Origin: Spongiibacter tropicus DSM 19543
GTDB taxonomy: Bacteria; Pseudomonadota; Gammaproteobacteria; Pseudomonadales; Spongiibacteraceae
Reading direction: 5' to 3'
DNA: 64,000 nucleotides
Assembly: GCF_000420325.1 (NCBI RefSeq)
Contig: NZ_ATUS01000005.1
Coordinates: 207,355-271,354 of the forward strand
Shown: one piece after another, positions 15,731 to 25,212 of the stretch
Position numbering within the stretch: position 1 is the stretch's first letter
How the letters are laid out: every line of letters starts with the position of its first letter
Program-made: the position numbers and the translations under genes
The notes under the pieces: generated by a model
What the model was told of the DNA's origin: nothing
Database searches by the model: none
Seen by the model: only the letters and a program-made list of their open reading frames with translations

Positions 15731-17215
15731 ATGGGCCAATATCTGCTAGCCATCGATCAGGGAACCACCAGTTCCCGCGCGATTGTTTTCGATCGACACG
15801 GACGTCACTGCGGTGTCGGACAGCAGGAGTTTACGCAGCACTATCCGAAGGACGGTTGGGTAGAGCACGACCCCGAGGAAATCTGGCAGACGACGCTGGA
15901 AAGCTGCCGGGCGGCGATTGCCGATGCGGGGCTGCAAGCGTCAGAGATTGCCGGCATCGGTATTACCAATCAGCGTGAGACCACGCTGGTTTGGGATCGT
16001 AGCAGTGGCGAGGCGATCTATCCCGCGATTGTCTGGCAGGACCGCCGCACGGCGGACTGGATAGCTCGATTGAAGTCTCAGGGTCTGGAGAAAATGGCCA
16101 GCCGTCGCAGTGGCCTGCTGCTGGATCCGTATTTCTCCGCCAGCAAACTGGCCTGGATTCTCGATAATGTGCCGGGTGCACGCCGCCGGGCGGAAGCCGG
16201 GGAGCTGGCATTCGGCACGGTCGACAGCTTTTTGTTGTGGCGCCTGACCGGCGGCAAAGTACATGCCACCGACGCGAGCAATGCCGCGCGTACCTTGCTG
16301 TTTAATATCCACGAACAGCGCTGGGACGAAGAGTTGCTCGAAATGTTCGATATTCCCGCCAGTCTGCTTCCAGACGTGAAGGATTGCGCTGACGATTTCG
16401 GTCACAGCGACGAGGCGCTGCTGGGCGCACGTCTGCCGATCTGTTCGATGATTGGCGACCAGCAAGCGGCGACGGTCGGGCAGGCCTGCTTTGAACCGGG
16501 TATGGTCAAGAGCACCTATGGCACCGGCTGTTTTGTGGTGCTGAACACCGGCAAGCGTGCACTGAAATCCAAGCACCGGCTGCTGACAACCGTGGCTTAC
16601 CGGCTTAATGGTGAAGTTTGCTATGCGCTGGAAGGCAGTATTTTTGTGGCGGGCGCGGCCGTGCAGTGGTTGCGCGATGGTTTGAAACTGATTGGTTCGG
16701 CCGCCGAAACCCAGGCGATGGCAGAGAGCGTGGACAGTGCCAATGGCGTGTTTATGGTGCCTGCCTTTACCGGGTTGGGGGCGCCATACTGGGACCCGGA
16801 AGCGCGCGGCGCGATTCTGGGGCTGACCCGCGACACCGGGATTGCCCACATTGCGCGAGCGACGCTGGAGTCGGTGTGCTACCAAACCCGAGATCTGCTG
16901 GAAGCGATGGCCGGCGACGGCGCAAATATTCAGAACCTGCGCGTCGACGGAGGCATGTCGGTGAATGACTGGTTGATGCAGCGTCTGTCCGATACCTTAG
17001 GCTGCCACTGCCAGCGCCCCCAGGTTACCGAGACGACCGCGCTGGGAGCGGCGTATCTGGCAGGCTTACAGTTGGGGTTGTTTGACTCCTTGGACGATAT
17101 CGCGGCGCTGTGGCAGGAGGAGCGCAGCTTCTCGCCCAAGATGGGGGATATCGACCGCGAGCGACGCTATCACGGTTGGAAGCGGGCGGTAGCGCGGGTG
17201 CGCAGCGACGCCTGA
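15731..17215 (+). CDS. glpK: Glycerol kinase
   Basis: ATP:glycerol 3-phosphotransferase, feeding glycerol into glycerolipid synthesis or glycolysis. The start [20 protein letters not shown] matches the family N-terminus and is preceded by GGGGAGAGGG; the upstream in-frame ATG at 15695 would add 12 non-homologous residues. FGGY-family motifs are present: [66 protein letters not shown] and [19 protein letters not shown]. 494 aa is the usual length. No glpF, glpD or glpR is adjacent, so control by a local repressor is not evident. It converges with the GGDEF-EAL gene with only 11 bases between stops. Confidence 0.96.
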   Translation: MGQYLLAIDQGTTSSRAIVFDRHGRHCGVGQQEFTQHYPKDGWVEHDPEEIWQTTLESCRAAIADAGLQASEIAGIGITNQRETTLVWDRSSGEAIYPAIVWQDRRTADWIARLKSQGLEKMASRRSGLLLDPYFSASKLAWILDNVPGARRRAEAGELAFGTVDSFLLWRLTGGKVHATDASNAARTLLFNIHEQRWDEELLEMFDIPASLLPDVKDCADDFGHSDEALLGARLPICSMIGDQQAATVGQACFEPGMVKSTYGTGCFVVLNTGKRALKSKHRLLTTVAYRLNGEVCYALEGSIFVAGAAVQWLRDGLKLIGSAAETQAMAESVDSANGVFMVPAFTGLGAPYWDPEARGAILGLTRDTGIAHIARATLESVCYQTRDLLEAMAGDGANIQNLRVDGGMSVNDWLMQRLSDTLGCHCQRPQVTETTALGAAYLAGLQLGLFDSLDDIAALWQEERSFSPKMGDIDRERRYHGWKRAVARVRSDA

Positions 17216-17226
17216 TACGCCGCGCG

Positions 17227-20040
17227 CTAATCGGGCAGGGTGGTATGGAGATTCAAGGCGTTTATCGGCACCGGGCGGCTGATGTAATAGCCTTGAATGT
17301 AATCGACATCCAGTGCCCGCAGCACTTCCAGAGCCTGACGGCTGTCGACGCCCTCCGCGATCACACGTTTTCCAAGACCGTGGCTCATCTCGACGATCGA
17401 GCGAACGAGCACCCGGTCGTTCTCCCGCTCGTGGACGAACTGCACAAACGCCTTGTCGATTTTGATGTAGTCCACGGGCAGTTCCCGAACATACTCAAAC
17501 GAGGTGAAGCCGATACCGAAGTCGTCCAGTGCAATACTGGCGCCGAGTGCCTGCAACTGTTTGAGCAGGCGGCGGGCATTGTCGATGTCTTGCAGGGCGT
17601 CGGTTTCCACCAGCTCGAATATCAAGGCTCTGGGGTCAGCGCCTGTGCGATTTACAATCTCGGCGATGCGTTGGGCGAAATCAGGCTGATCGAGAGTGGG
17701 GGCCGTAATATTGATACTCAGCCGGGTATTGACGCCCGCCCGTTGCCATACCACCTGTTGGCGCATGGCTTTTTCGATAACCAGATAATCCAGTCGCGGC
17801 ATTAAGCCCGATTCATTGGCGATATCCAGAAAGCTCGCCGGTGGAATAAAGTTGCCATCGTTGTCGAGCATCCTGATCAGGCACTCGCAGTGGGTCATTT
17901 TGCCACTGCTGAGGTCTACAATCGGTTGGAAAAACAAAACAATACGGTTATTACTGAAAGCGCGAAGCAACTGCTGTTTAAGAAGATATTTTTCTTCACG
18001 ACGTTTTTTGCCATCGTCGTCTTCAGCGAGATAAACATGGCCTTTGGCCTTGGCTTTCATAAGGTTCATTACCGACGTACTGTCGGAAAGCAAGTCGTCA
18101 ATGCTGCCGCTCTCACGCCGGTAGCGTTCGACAATGACAGTGATTGAGACGGTTTCCCGCTGTCCGTTGATGTCGATGCTCAGAGCTGTAAGCCCCTCCA
18201 ACTGCTTGGCATCGAGTTTCGCACCCGATGACGAGGCGCGCAGGGCGCAAAATTCGCCTGAGCCTGTTCTTGCCAGCAAGCTGCTGCTGCCGAAATGTTG
18301 AGCCATGTGCTGAGCATAGCCGCGCAGGAGTTTGTCGCCATTTTCAAAGCCGAAGCGATCATTAAACTCAGAGAAATTATCGATATCTGCCATGATCAAA
18401 TCGATGTCATGGACGTTGTCGAGGCTTTGGATATGCAGGTCTGCCTGTTCGGTAAAGGTAGAACGGTTCAGCAGGCCGGTGACGCGATCATGCTCGCCGA
18501 GCCACCGCAAGCTCTCTTCGGCTCTCCGTGTTTCGGTAATGTCGACCCCGAGCGACAGCAGCAGACTTTCGTCATCAATATCGATGCGGCTGTGCGTCCA
18601 CAGAAAATGACGCAGTTCGCCGCTGTAGCTGAGGAACGGGAATTCGTTCTGCAGCTTGGTGGTATTTTGCTGGATAAGGTCTTCAAGCGTTTGGCTGAGG
18701 GTGATACCCCGTTCCGGGTCGCGTATCCATAAGTTGATATTTGCGCCAGCCGGTATCGCATTGTCCAGACCGCACAGTGCTCGCCCCTGACCATTGAGGG
18801 TGCGAATTCTGCCATCGGCTTCGTGCAAAATGACGACGATGGGCGCATTGTCCAGCAGCAGTTCGTTAAAGCGTTTGGCCTCGGTTAGCGCATGGACCTT
18901 ATCTTGCAGTTCTTCGCGGTGACTTTGCACATCCAGACTGAGCTTCTCCAATGCATCGTTAACCGCGGCAGTGGTATTGATCAAATCGTCGATTTCATCG
19001 CGGAAGCCCGCTCGTCGTCTAACCCGTTGCAGGCTGCGCCTGGCCAGAGCGAACTGCTCATTGGGAAGCTGCGGCAGTATTCGCGTTACGGCGGCGAGGC
19101 GGTCGAGAGGAGGCTTGAGAACGAAGTACACGACCAGTGAAACGAGCACCAGAGTGATCAACGATGTGATGACCGCTTGGCGGAGGTATTCGGTAACTTC
19201 GCCGGGAATATGACTTTCGTCGACCAGAACACCAAATAGTAAGCTCGGTGACAGCGTATCCACATTGTCGACGGCCAGGCTGAAGTAGCCAATGGCAGTT
19301 TTGCCGATGAAGGTTTCGCCGGGTGTCAGCAAGGTTGGCTTGGTGTTCAGCGCGGATTTGAGTATGCGGACGCTTGCCTCCGGGTGGCTGGCCATCAGCA
19401 CGTGGCTGCCTAAGTCACTTTCTCTGGACGGATGAAGGAGTAAAAGCTCTGCGTTTGTCAGATTGAAAAAATCCTGCAGCAGCAGGGTCGAGGAGCGATT
19501 GAGATTGATAATTAACTCTTCGCCCTCGTCGGTGATGACCGGCACATAGGCGCTGTTGAAGCACTGGTCGTTACATATTAATGAGGCTTTTGGACGTTGC
19601 TCTGTTGAAATATCCCTAAGCGCGTTATCGATCTGTTCCGCGGTTGGCCGCAGTTGGCGACCTTCCTGCTGAATGCTGGCAATAATTGTTCGGTTGGGTG
19701 AGATGAACAACACTGAGTCAATGCCGGACGTTAACGAGGGCGAGGAGAATGTGCCACGTTGCAGCTCGGCTAAGGACGTCACCTGATATTGGGAAGAGGC
19801 TCGAAACAGCTCTTGGCTGCTGCGTTCGGTCAGGGCATAGAAGGTCTTTTGAAGCATCGCCAGATGTTCTTCAGAATGCTCGCGCATGTGGGTCATTGTT
19901 TGCTGATAACTCACATAGCTGCGTGCGAACACGATGATGCCGATAAACAGGAAGATCAGCGTGCACAGTTTCTGGAACAGTCCAAGCGCGCGCTTGTGCT
20001 CAGTCAGTGCGGCTTCAAGCTGAGGGTTGCTGTTGGGCAT
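17227..20040 (-). CDS. Membrane GGDEF-EAL protein with degenerate GGDEF (probable c-di-GMP phosphodiesterase)
   Basis: 937-residue inner-membrane signalling protein: TM1 ~21-42, periplasmic sensor ~43-288, TM2 ~289-308, linker/coiled coil ~350-390, PAS-like ~392-510, GGDEF ~520-670, EAL ~690-930. The GGDEF signature is GSGEF (593-597), so cyclase activity is doubtful. In the EAL domain the expected catalytic residues are all there: Glu719 (in ECL instead of EAL), Asn777, Glu809, Asp839-Asp840, Lys860, Glu896 and Gln916, so phosphodiesterase activity is likely. The ATG overlaps the stop of the upstream outer-membrane gene by one base (TAATG), and that gene overlaps a PstS-like gene, implying the periplasmic sensor works with those two exported proteins. 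Confidence 0.93.
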   Translation of the reverse strand: MPNSNPQLEAALTEHKRALGLFQKLCTLIFLFIGIIVFARSYVSYQQTMTHMREHSEEHLAMLQKTFYALTERSSQELFRASSQYQVTSLAELQRGTFSSPSLTSGIDSVLFISPNRTIIASIQQEGRQLRPTAEQIDNALRDISTEQRPKASLICNDQCFNSAYVPVITDEGEELIINLNRSSTLLLQDFFNLTNAELLLLHPSRESDLGSHVLMASHPEASVRILKSALNTKPTLLTPGETFIGKTAIGYFSLAVDNVDTLSPSLLFGVLVDESHIPGEVTEYLRQAVITSLITLVLVSLVVYFVLKPPLDRLAAVTRILPQLPNEQFALARRSLQRVRRRAGFRDEIDDLINTTAAVNDALEKLSLDVQSHREELQDKVHALTEAKRFNELLLDNAPIVVILHEADGRIRTLNGQGRALCGLDNAIPAGANINLWIRDPERGITLSQTLEDLIQQNTTKLQNEFPFLSYSGELRHFLWTHSRIDIDDESLLLSLGVDITETRRAEESLRWLGEHDRVTGLLNRSTFTEQADLHIQSLDNVHDIDLIMADIDNFSEFNDRFGFENGDKLLRGYAQHMAQHFGSSSLLARTGSGEFCALRASSSGAKLDAKQLEGLTALSIDINGQRETVSITVIVERYRRESGSIDDLLSDSTSVMNLMKAKAKGHVYLAEDDDGKKRREEKYLLKQQLLRAFSNNRIVLFFQPIVDLSSGKMTHCECLIRMLDNDGNFIPPASFLDIANESGLMPRLDYLVIEKAMRQQVVWQRAGVNTRLSINITAPTLDQPDFAQRIAEIVNRTGADPRALIFELVETDALQDIDNARRLLKQLQALGASIALDDFGIGFTSFEYVRELPVDYIKIDKAFVQFVHERENDRVLVRSIVEMSHGLGKRVIAEGVDSRQALEVLRALDVDYIQGYYISRPVPINALNLHTTLPD

Positions 20041-21176
20041 TAGAAGCGGTATCCGACCATGATCGCCAGCAGTTCTGTCCGCTCGCGACGGCCATCGGGG
20101 TTGTCGCCTGCCGGGATGCCGCTATTTCCGCGAATGCCGTGCAGGTCGACCGCCAGCGTCCAGTTGTGGTCGATCGACCATTTCGCCCCCATGACGAGTC
20201 GCTGGGTATCGTCGCTGTCGAAACCCTGGTGGGGGATGCTGTATTCGTAACGTCCCAACAGCGTCATGTTTGGGGACAGTCTGTACTGGGTCTGCAAATA
20301 GCTGCCCTCAATATCGATCTTCAGGTTGTTGAACGCGCCGCCATAGAAGCGAAGTTCGGTCGTAGAATACTCTGCGGTGAACGACCAGTCTTGAGTATTG
20401 TACTGGGCTGAGGCCACATAGCCGCGGGCATCGAGATGGATATCCCGGCTTCCGGGGAGCATAGTGACCAAATCGACGCCGACATCGTAGCTCGACAGCG
20501 CGAAGCGCAGCCGACTGCCATCGATATTGTGAGCCAGCTGAACATAGACCGGGCGATCGGCGCGGCCTTTCAGGATGACGGATGTATTGTCGCCGAACAG
20601 GTTACTGACCAGGGTTTCAGAGAGGCTGTTGTTGCGCCCCATCGTCAGGGAAAAGGTGGTGCTGGTGCGCTCGTCGTCCCAATAGCTGTATATCTGCGCC
20701 CCTTCGGAGGCAAACAGCAGTTCACGCATTCCGATACCTTCAAAGTAAACAGCCTGGGGGATGAGGATGCTTGGTCTTGCGACCAGAACATCCCGTATCT
20801 CATTGTAAAAACCCAAGGCATTGCGGACGCGGCCAACGCGCACTCCCAGTCCTGAATCCTGAGTCTGGACGGCGTGATAATCCACAAACAAATAGTCCAC
20901 GATAACTTTGCCATTATCGGTACTGCCGGCATCACGGGTAAACAACTGCCCGGCGATATTCCAGTTTTTGCCGGTGCTCCAGTTGGCATTGAGTCCCGCT
21001 TCCATGAAGTCGAAGGTGCCGCGCTGACTTTCCCCATAAAAATTATTGCCGTCGCTCAGCAGATAGCCTTGGGACGCAAAGCCATGAATCTGCAGAGCAC
21101 TTTTGTCCTGGGCATGGGCGCAGTTGCTTGCGGCATATTGCAAAACCCCCAAACACAGCAGTAAATGTCGATTCAT
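20040..21176 (-). CDS. Outer-membrane beta-barrel (porin-like) protein
   Basis: 378-residue exported protein. A signal peptide (MNRHLLLCLGVLQYAASNCAHA) is followed by alternating beta-strand sequence rich in Tyr, Gly and aromatic girdle residues. It ends in MVGYRF with a terminal Phe, the signal for BAM-mediated outer-membrane insertion. No specific porin family could be assigned with certainty. It is the middle gene of a tightly coupled trio: its start overlaps the PstS-like stop (ATGA) and its stop overlaps the start of the GGDEF-EAL gene. The arrangement suggests surface sensing or uptake linked to c-di-GMP turnover; that role is inference. Confidence 0.8.
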   Translation of the reverse strand: MNRHLLLCLGVLQYAASNCAHAQDKSALQIHGFASQGYLLSDGNNFYGESQRGTFDFMEAGLNANWSTGKNWNIAGQLFTRDAGSTDNGKVIVDYLFVDYHAVQTQDSGLGVRVGRVRNALGFYNEIRDVLVARPSILIPQAVYFEGIGMRELLFASEGAQIYSYWDDERTSTTFSLTMGRNNSLSETLVSNLFGDNTSVILKGRADRPVYVQLAHNIDGSRLRFALSSYDVGVDLVTMLPGSRDIHLDARGYVASAQYNTQDWSFTAEYSTTELRFYGGAFNNLKIDIEGSYLQTQYRLSPNMTLLGRYEYSIPHQGFDSDDTQRLVMGAKWSIDHNWTLAVDLHGIRGNSGIPAGDNPDGRRERTELLAIMVGYRF

Positions 21177-21631
21177 GGTGTGTCCTCTGATTTGCCTTGC
21201 GCCGTTTGTCGGGAACTGGGGTGGTCAGGGTTGTAGGCATAGCCGATTGCGCCCGGCGTAGCGGCAACGGTTCGCCGCAGTTGCTCAACGTTTTCCAAGA
21301 TCGTCGGGGGGGTGCCGGTACCACTGAAAATAATACGATCCCATTGCTCGCGCAGCACATACGGATAAACCTTTAGCACTGACTTGCAGAACGCTTTGTG
21401 GAGAGGGTGGTTGTCGGGCAAGACGAAAACGCGGATGGCGGTATTGTCTTGCCAGTTGCGTTTGCGCATGGAAAAAATAGCGCGCAGCTCGGTCGTTGTG
21501 AGTTGTTTGGGATCGATGTGTTCGTTATTGATCACGAGCTGAACATCGTCAGCGAAGACAGGGTACGGTGCGACAAGCCCGAGGGATAGCAACATGCACA
21601 CGAGTGCAGGGGCGGCGCGTCTTGTCAGCAT
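21173..21631 (-). CDS. Short PstS-like periplasmic binding protein
   Basis: 152 residues from the chosen ATG, which directly precedes a clear signal peptide (MLTRRAAPALVCMLLSLGLVAPYPVFA) and has AAGGAT upstream; longer in-frame starts (21664, 21673, 21709) would bury the signal. The mature part VINNEHIDPKQLTTTELRAIFSMRKRNW resembles the second lobe of phosphate/PBP-like binding proteins, with AFCKSVLKVYPYVLREQWDRIIFSGTG and TPGAIGYAYNP. It is about half the size of PstS and no Pst transporter is adjacent, so a sensing role is more likely than transport. First gene of the trio with the beta-barrel and the GGDEF-EAL protein. Confidence 0.8.
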   Translation of the reverse strand: MLTRRAAPALVCMLLSLGLVAPYPVFADDVQLVINNEHIDPKQLTTTELRAIFSMRKRNWQDNTAIRVFVLPDNHPLHKAFCKSVLKVYPYVLREQWDRIIFSGTGTPPTILENVEQLRRTVAATPGAIGYAYNPDHPSSRQTAQGKSEDTP

Positions 21632-21776
21632 ATGTGCGTCATCCTTATGCGCTCCGTAATCCATGCCCACCATAGCCTTCACTGAAGCCCAATGTTCGGC
21701 CGATTGCAACCGCAGTCAAAGCGGGAGGGCAGCCGCATTGCTCCTCACTATAGACGGCATAGCCCTTGTCTGCATG

Positions 21777-22484
21777 CTAGTTCAGCGATTGCCGGTAGTG
21801 TGTCAGGAAGCGCTGGATGCGTCGGGCATTGGCGCCGAGGTCGCCTTTTCCTACGCGGGAGGCCGATCGCAGATCGATGGTGCTCGATTGCGAATCCGCC
21901 TCAATGCGAATCACGACGTCGTCAATAAAGCCAAACCAGAAGCTTTGATCCGTTGCCTCGATGTGTCCCGGGCTTGAGGCCGTAACGGTCCAGCCGAGTT
22001 CCTCGACGGTGCGAAGGGCAAGCGTCTGAGCCTCTGCCAGTGGACGTGGCACCGTCAGTGACTGCAGAGCCGGGTAGGCCAGGCGCTGTTGTTCTGCGAT
22101 GGAGTCGGTGTAGGCAAGTATATTGTGGTAATCGCTGCGAAGCTGACGTGCCTGAACAAACTGCGGCGGGTCTTCGGTGTCTGTGCTGATGTCGTGAATC
22201 ATCGGACTGCCGCTGCCCAGATACAGGCTGAAGGCAAAAAAGCCGATAGCGGGGGTCGACAGCACTGCAGCCCGACTCAATCGTCGGCGGTGGGCGTTGT
22301 CTGATTGGCGGCGGGTGAATACGGCGGATATACCGATAGCGATGAGCGCCAGCAAGGCCGAGAGTGCGAAGCAGAGTAGCGCAGCGGAATATTGCGCGGG
22401 TGCAAGCCGAACGAATAGCACACTGCCCGGCAGCAGGATCAGGGATAAGTACGCCAGACACTCGGCCAGATAGACGATGCGCAA
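21777..22484 (-). CDS. DUF1499 membrane protein
   Basis: Protein of unknown function with a C-terminal DUF1499 domain: MIHDISTDTEDPPQF, LGWTVTASSPGHIEATDQS, WFGFIDDVVIRIEAD, IDLRSASRVGKGDLGANARR. Before it are three hydrophobic segments, so it is an inner-membrane protein with the domain on one side. I place the start at a TTG (22484) because AGGAG stands 7 bases before it; an ATG at 22559 extends the N-terminus by 25 residues but lacks a well-spaced Shine-Dalgarno. Monocistronic; no functional hint from neighbours. Confidence 0.8.
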   Translation of the reverse strand: MRIVYLAECLAYLSLILLPGSVLFVRLAPAQYSAALLCFALSALLALIAIGISAVFTRRQSDNAHRRRLSRAAVLSTPAIGFFAFSLYLGSGSPMIHDISTDTEDPPQFVQARQLRSDYHNILAYTDSIAEQQRLAYPALQSLTVPRPLAEAQTLALRTVEELGWTVTASSPGHIEATDQSFWFGFIDDVVIRIEADSQSSTIDLRSASRVGKGDLGANARRIQRFLTHYRQSLN

Positions 22485-22758
22485 AATAACGCTCCTGTTG
22501 GACACTTGTTTATCGTTAATAGTGTTGCCATAGAAACTATAACAAAGGCCAATCGTCATTACCTGCCATAGATGCGGGCGGGCTTCAGAGTATTGATCGA
22601 TAACGACAGTTCCGTGATCGGCTGGGCACTTTGTCTTTCTCGTGCGCCGTGATTAACTGCAAGAAGGTTACGGGTTTGTAACTGGGCGGTGTCGGTGAAT
22701 CGACTTGCCCATCATGCTCTCAAGGCATTTTCTTTAATCATAATGAGGTGTTGAAGCA

Positions 22759-23535
22759 ATGGGCAGAGTTGCCGGAAAGGTTTGTATTGTCACGGGTGCC
22801 GCCAGCGGCATGGGGAAAGCGGATGCTATCCGCCTGGCTGCAGAAGGCGCGAGCGTCGTTTTGACCGATCTTAATGAAAAAGACGGGCAGGATGTTGCAG
22901 CCCAAATCGGTGAGAAGGCGATATTCCTCAAGCACGATGTGAGCAACGAGGCCGATTGGCAGCGCGTTGTTGATGCCGCAGTGGAAAAGTTCGGTGGTGT
23001 CGATGTGCTGGTGAACAACGCGGGCATGATGACCATGGGGAGCGTGGTTGACTGTACGCTGGAAGATTACAAGCGTGTGAATGCGGTGAACAGCGAAGGT
23101 GTCTTTCTGGGCTGTAAAGCGGTCATCCCCGTGATGGAAGCGGCCGGTAAGGGAGGTTCTATCATCAACATGTCCTCCGTTGCGGCGCTGCACGGCATGT
23201 CATTTGTTGCGGCATACAGTGCCAGTAAGGGGGCCGTGGCGGCATTGACCAAGTCGGTCGCTCTGTACTGTCGCGAGCGAGGTAATGGTATTCGCTGTAA
23301 CTCGGTACATCCTGATGGTGTGAAGACACCGATGGTCTTCAAGGTGGCGACAGGCGCTGAATCGGCAACGCGCGAGGAGATTGAATCGCTGTCCACGGAA
23401 AAGAACCCCATGTGCGAGCCTGAAGATATCGCGGCCTTGATTGTTTACCTGGCCTCGGATGAGTCGCGTTTCGTCAATGCCGCTGAGATGCTGATCGACA
23501 ATGCTGCGACGGCAACGCCGCCGGTGATCGTTTGA
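22759..23535 (+). CDS. SDR-family oxidoreductase (3-alpha/20-beta-hydroxysteroid dehydrogenase-like)
   Basis: 258-residue short-chain dehydrogenase. Seen: cofactor motif TGAASGMG (12-19), Asp37 (VVLTDLN) favouring NAD, VNNAG, and the catalytic triad Ser140, Tyr153, Lys157 (YSASKGAV). The segment VHPDGVKTPM after the sixth strand is typical of cyclohexanol/hydroxysteroid-type dehydrogenases, but specificity is not provable. It starts the accessory region and is followed 16 bases later by an EthD-domain gene, probably in one operon. Confidence 0.92.
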   Translation: MGRVAGKVCIVTGAASGMGKADAIRLAAEGASVVLTDLNEKDGQDVAAQIGEKAIFLKHDVSNEADWQRVVDAAVEKFGGVDVLVNNAGMMTMGSVVDCTLEDYKRVNAVNSEGVFLGCKAVIPVMEAAGKGGSIINMSSVAALHGMSFVAAYSASKGAVAALTKSVALYCRERGNGIRCNSVHPDGVKTPMVFKVATGAESATREEIESLSTEKNPMCEPEDIAALIVYLASDESRFVNAAEMLIDNAATATPPVIV

Positions 23536-23551
23536 TAGAGAGGGTTGGTGA

Positions 23552-24241
23552 ATGCGTAAATTTCAGGTACTCATCTGGGCGCAGGACGCCAGCCCAGCTT
23601 TTTTTGCGCGCCTGCGGGAGCAGGCGCTCGCACTTTCTTCGACTGATGGGGTCAGCGCGGTTCAGTTAAACCTGGCGGATAGCGATGTTGAACCGGCTGC
23701 GGACAAGCGCATGGCAAATGGCGATTCGCCATTGTTCGACGCACTCTGCAGCTTCTGTTGGCAGGCGCAGTCTCAGCCCGATACCGTCCTCAGTATGTTG
23801 GCGTCGGTGGGCGGCCGTCTTGCCTGTTATGAGGTCGATGCCGCAGAGCCGCTGCCGAATTCGGCATGCCCCGCTGCGCCCGGCGAGCGCACCGAGGGCT
23901 TCAGTCAGGTTGCGCTGCTGCGTTGTCCGTCGTTTCTCTCTTACGAAGATTGGCTGAGTTACTGGAAAACGACGCACACGGGTGTGGCGATTGAAACCCA
24001 GTCGACGTTCCGTTACGTGCAGAATCGCGTTGTGGCCAGACCGGCTGAAGCCCTGCCTTATGATGCGATTGTCGAGGAGTGCTTTCCCACTGCGGCGATG
24101 ACCAGCGCTGAAGCGTTTTATGACGCAGAAGGGCAGGCGGAATTGTTCCAGCAGCGCTTGCAGGCAATGATGGAGAGCTGTGGGAAGTTTATCGATTTCA
24201 GCGAAATCGAGGTGGTCCCCACCAGCGAGTACTGCTTCTGA
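23552..24241 (+). CDS. EthD-domain protein
   Basis: 229-residue protein. The C-terminal ~100 residues match the EthD/dimeric alpha-beta barrel fold (SYEDWLSYWKTTHTGVAIE, STFRYVQNRVV, AMTSAEAFYDAEGQAELF); the N-terminal half is a second, more diverged copy. EthD-like proteins accompany oxidative degradation operons and some act on quinone or polyketide intermediates. Shine-Dalgarno AGAGGG precedes the ATG. It lies in the same operon as the upstream SDR and converges on the MerR gene. Confidence 0.8.
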   Translation: MRKFQVLIWAQDASPAFFARLREQALALSSTDGVSAVQLNLADSDVEPAADKRMANGDSPLFDALCSFCWQAQSQPDTVLSMLASVGGRLACYEVDAAEPLPNSACPAAPGERTEGFSQVALLRCPSFLSYEDWLSYWKTTHTGVAIETQSTFRYVQNRVVARPAEALPYDAIVEECFPTAAMTSAEAFYDAEGQAELFQQRLQAMMESCGKFIDFSEIEVVPTSEYCF

Positions 24242-24250
24242 TGAACCGCT

Positions 24251-24269
24251 GAAGGAGGCTTACTCCTTC
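24251..24269. terminator. Hairpin between convergent EthD and MerR genes
   Basis: GAAGGAG and CTCCTTC form a 7-bp stem around GCTTA, just after the EthD-gene stop and overlapping the end of the MerR gene. No T run is present, so function as a terminator is uncertain. Confidence 0.35.
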
Positions 24270-25090
24270 GGCAGCTGCTTGAGAATAGATTCCAGCGTAT
24301 CTGCCAGGAAGCGGTTTGCCGCCTGATCCATGGCGCGCCCTAATTCAGCGTCGACCACGACCTGGGCCATCGGGCGCAAGCGCCACACCAGTTCTGCAAT
24401 TTTGGGGAACTCCTCTCTGGGGGGCAGCGGCTGCTCTCCATAAGGCTCCAACACATGCTCGGCGACCAGCTTGACGAAGGAATCCGCGACCGGCTGCACC
24501 TTGCCGCGCATCATTGCCAGAATATCCAGCAGTTCTTCCAGTGGAATGCCGGTAGCACAGAGCTCCTGTGACACTTTCAGGGTGTTCATGCTGGTGACCC
24601 TGAGCTGCGCACCATTGATGGAGAACAGGTCCAGGTCGGCCGCTTTCTTGATCGCTGCGGGGGTCAGCTTTGTGCCGAACATGGCGATCATTTCCGACAT
24701 CGGCAGATTGATCGGTGCCTCATTGCCCCAGGGGGAGTTGATGGCTGATTCCATGCCCAGCACTTCACTCAAACCGATACCCTGTTCCATGGCGTCCAGC
24801 AGTTCACGAATGCTCGACAGGGTGTAGCCGCGTTCCAGCAGATTGCTGACCAGCCTCAGTCGGGACAGGTGCTGGTTGTTGTAAATCCCTTTTCTTCCAC
24901 GCAGTGTCGGCGGGGGCAGGACGCCGCGATCCTGATACGCCCGGATGTTTCGCACCGTGGTGTTGGCGGCCAGCGCCAACTCTTCAACACTGTACTCCCG
25001 CTGCTGCTCTTCAGATGGCGCTGGGGCTTGTTCTCCCCCGTGAGGCAGGAATTGGGCGATGCTGTTGATCGTTTCTTCAGGAAATGGCAT
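24260..25090 (-). CDS. MerR-family transcriptional regulator with long effector domain
   Basis: 276-residue regulator. A helix-turn-helix of MerR type begins near residue 33 (YSVEELALAANTTVRNIRAY, QDRGVLPPPTLRGRKGIY) and continues with the wing and dimer helix (LRLVSNLLERGYTLSSIREL). About 170 residues follow, with no cysteine cluster of the metal-sensing branch; they probably bind an organic ligand. The short first ~30 residues are polar. Divergent from the TonB-receptor gene (199-base gap) and next to the SDR/EthD operon, so it is the natural candidate regulator of the 22.7-32.8 kb island, perhaps through the inverted repeat at 25140-25165. That link is inference. Confidence 0.88.
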   Translation of the reverse strand: MPFPEETINSIAQFLPHGGEQAPAPSEEQQREYSVEELALAANTTVRNIRAYQDRGVLPPPTLRGRKGIYNNQHLSRLRLVSNLLERGYTLSSIRELLDAMEQGIGLSEVLGMESAINSPWGNEAPINLPMSEMIAMFGTKLTPAAIKKAADLDLFSINGAQLRVTSMNTLKVSQELCATGIPLEELLDILAMMRGKVQPVADSFVKLVAEHVLEPYGEQPLPPREEFPKIAELVWRLRPMAQVVVDAELGRAMDQAANRFLADTLESILKQLPKE

Positions 25091-25139
25091 GTGTTTTACT
25101 GCTTGTTGAGGTCGTTGGGTCCATCGAGGTAAACCGCAT

Positions 25140-25165
25140 TGTAATCAATGCCTTGCCTAATTACA
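25140..25165. promoter_or_regulatory. Inverted repeat upstream of merR (candidate operator)
   Basis: TGTAAT (25140-25145) and ATTACA (25160-25165) are inverted with a 14-base spacer, 50-75 bases upstream of the merR start and just before the TonB-receptor promoter. A second inverted pair with the same spacer, TTATGTT/AACATAA, lies at 25235-25262. Confidence 0.4.
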
Positions 25166-25212
25166 GCAACTGGCGCACGCAACGACTATGACACAAAATT
25201 GTATTGCCCGTG

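Noticed and set aside
15941..16885. 314-codon minus-strand frame opposite glpK
   Set aside because: Glycerol kinase motifs run through the plus strand; the antisense product is a low-complexity His/Gln/Arg mixture.
22738..23193. 151-codon minus-strand frame opposite the SDR gene at 22759
   Set aside because: The plus-strand SDR has every family motif; the antisense frame extends past its promoter without a start signal.
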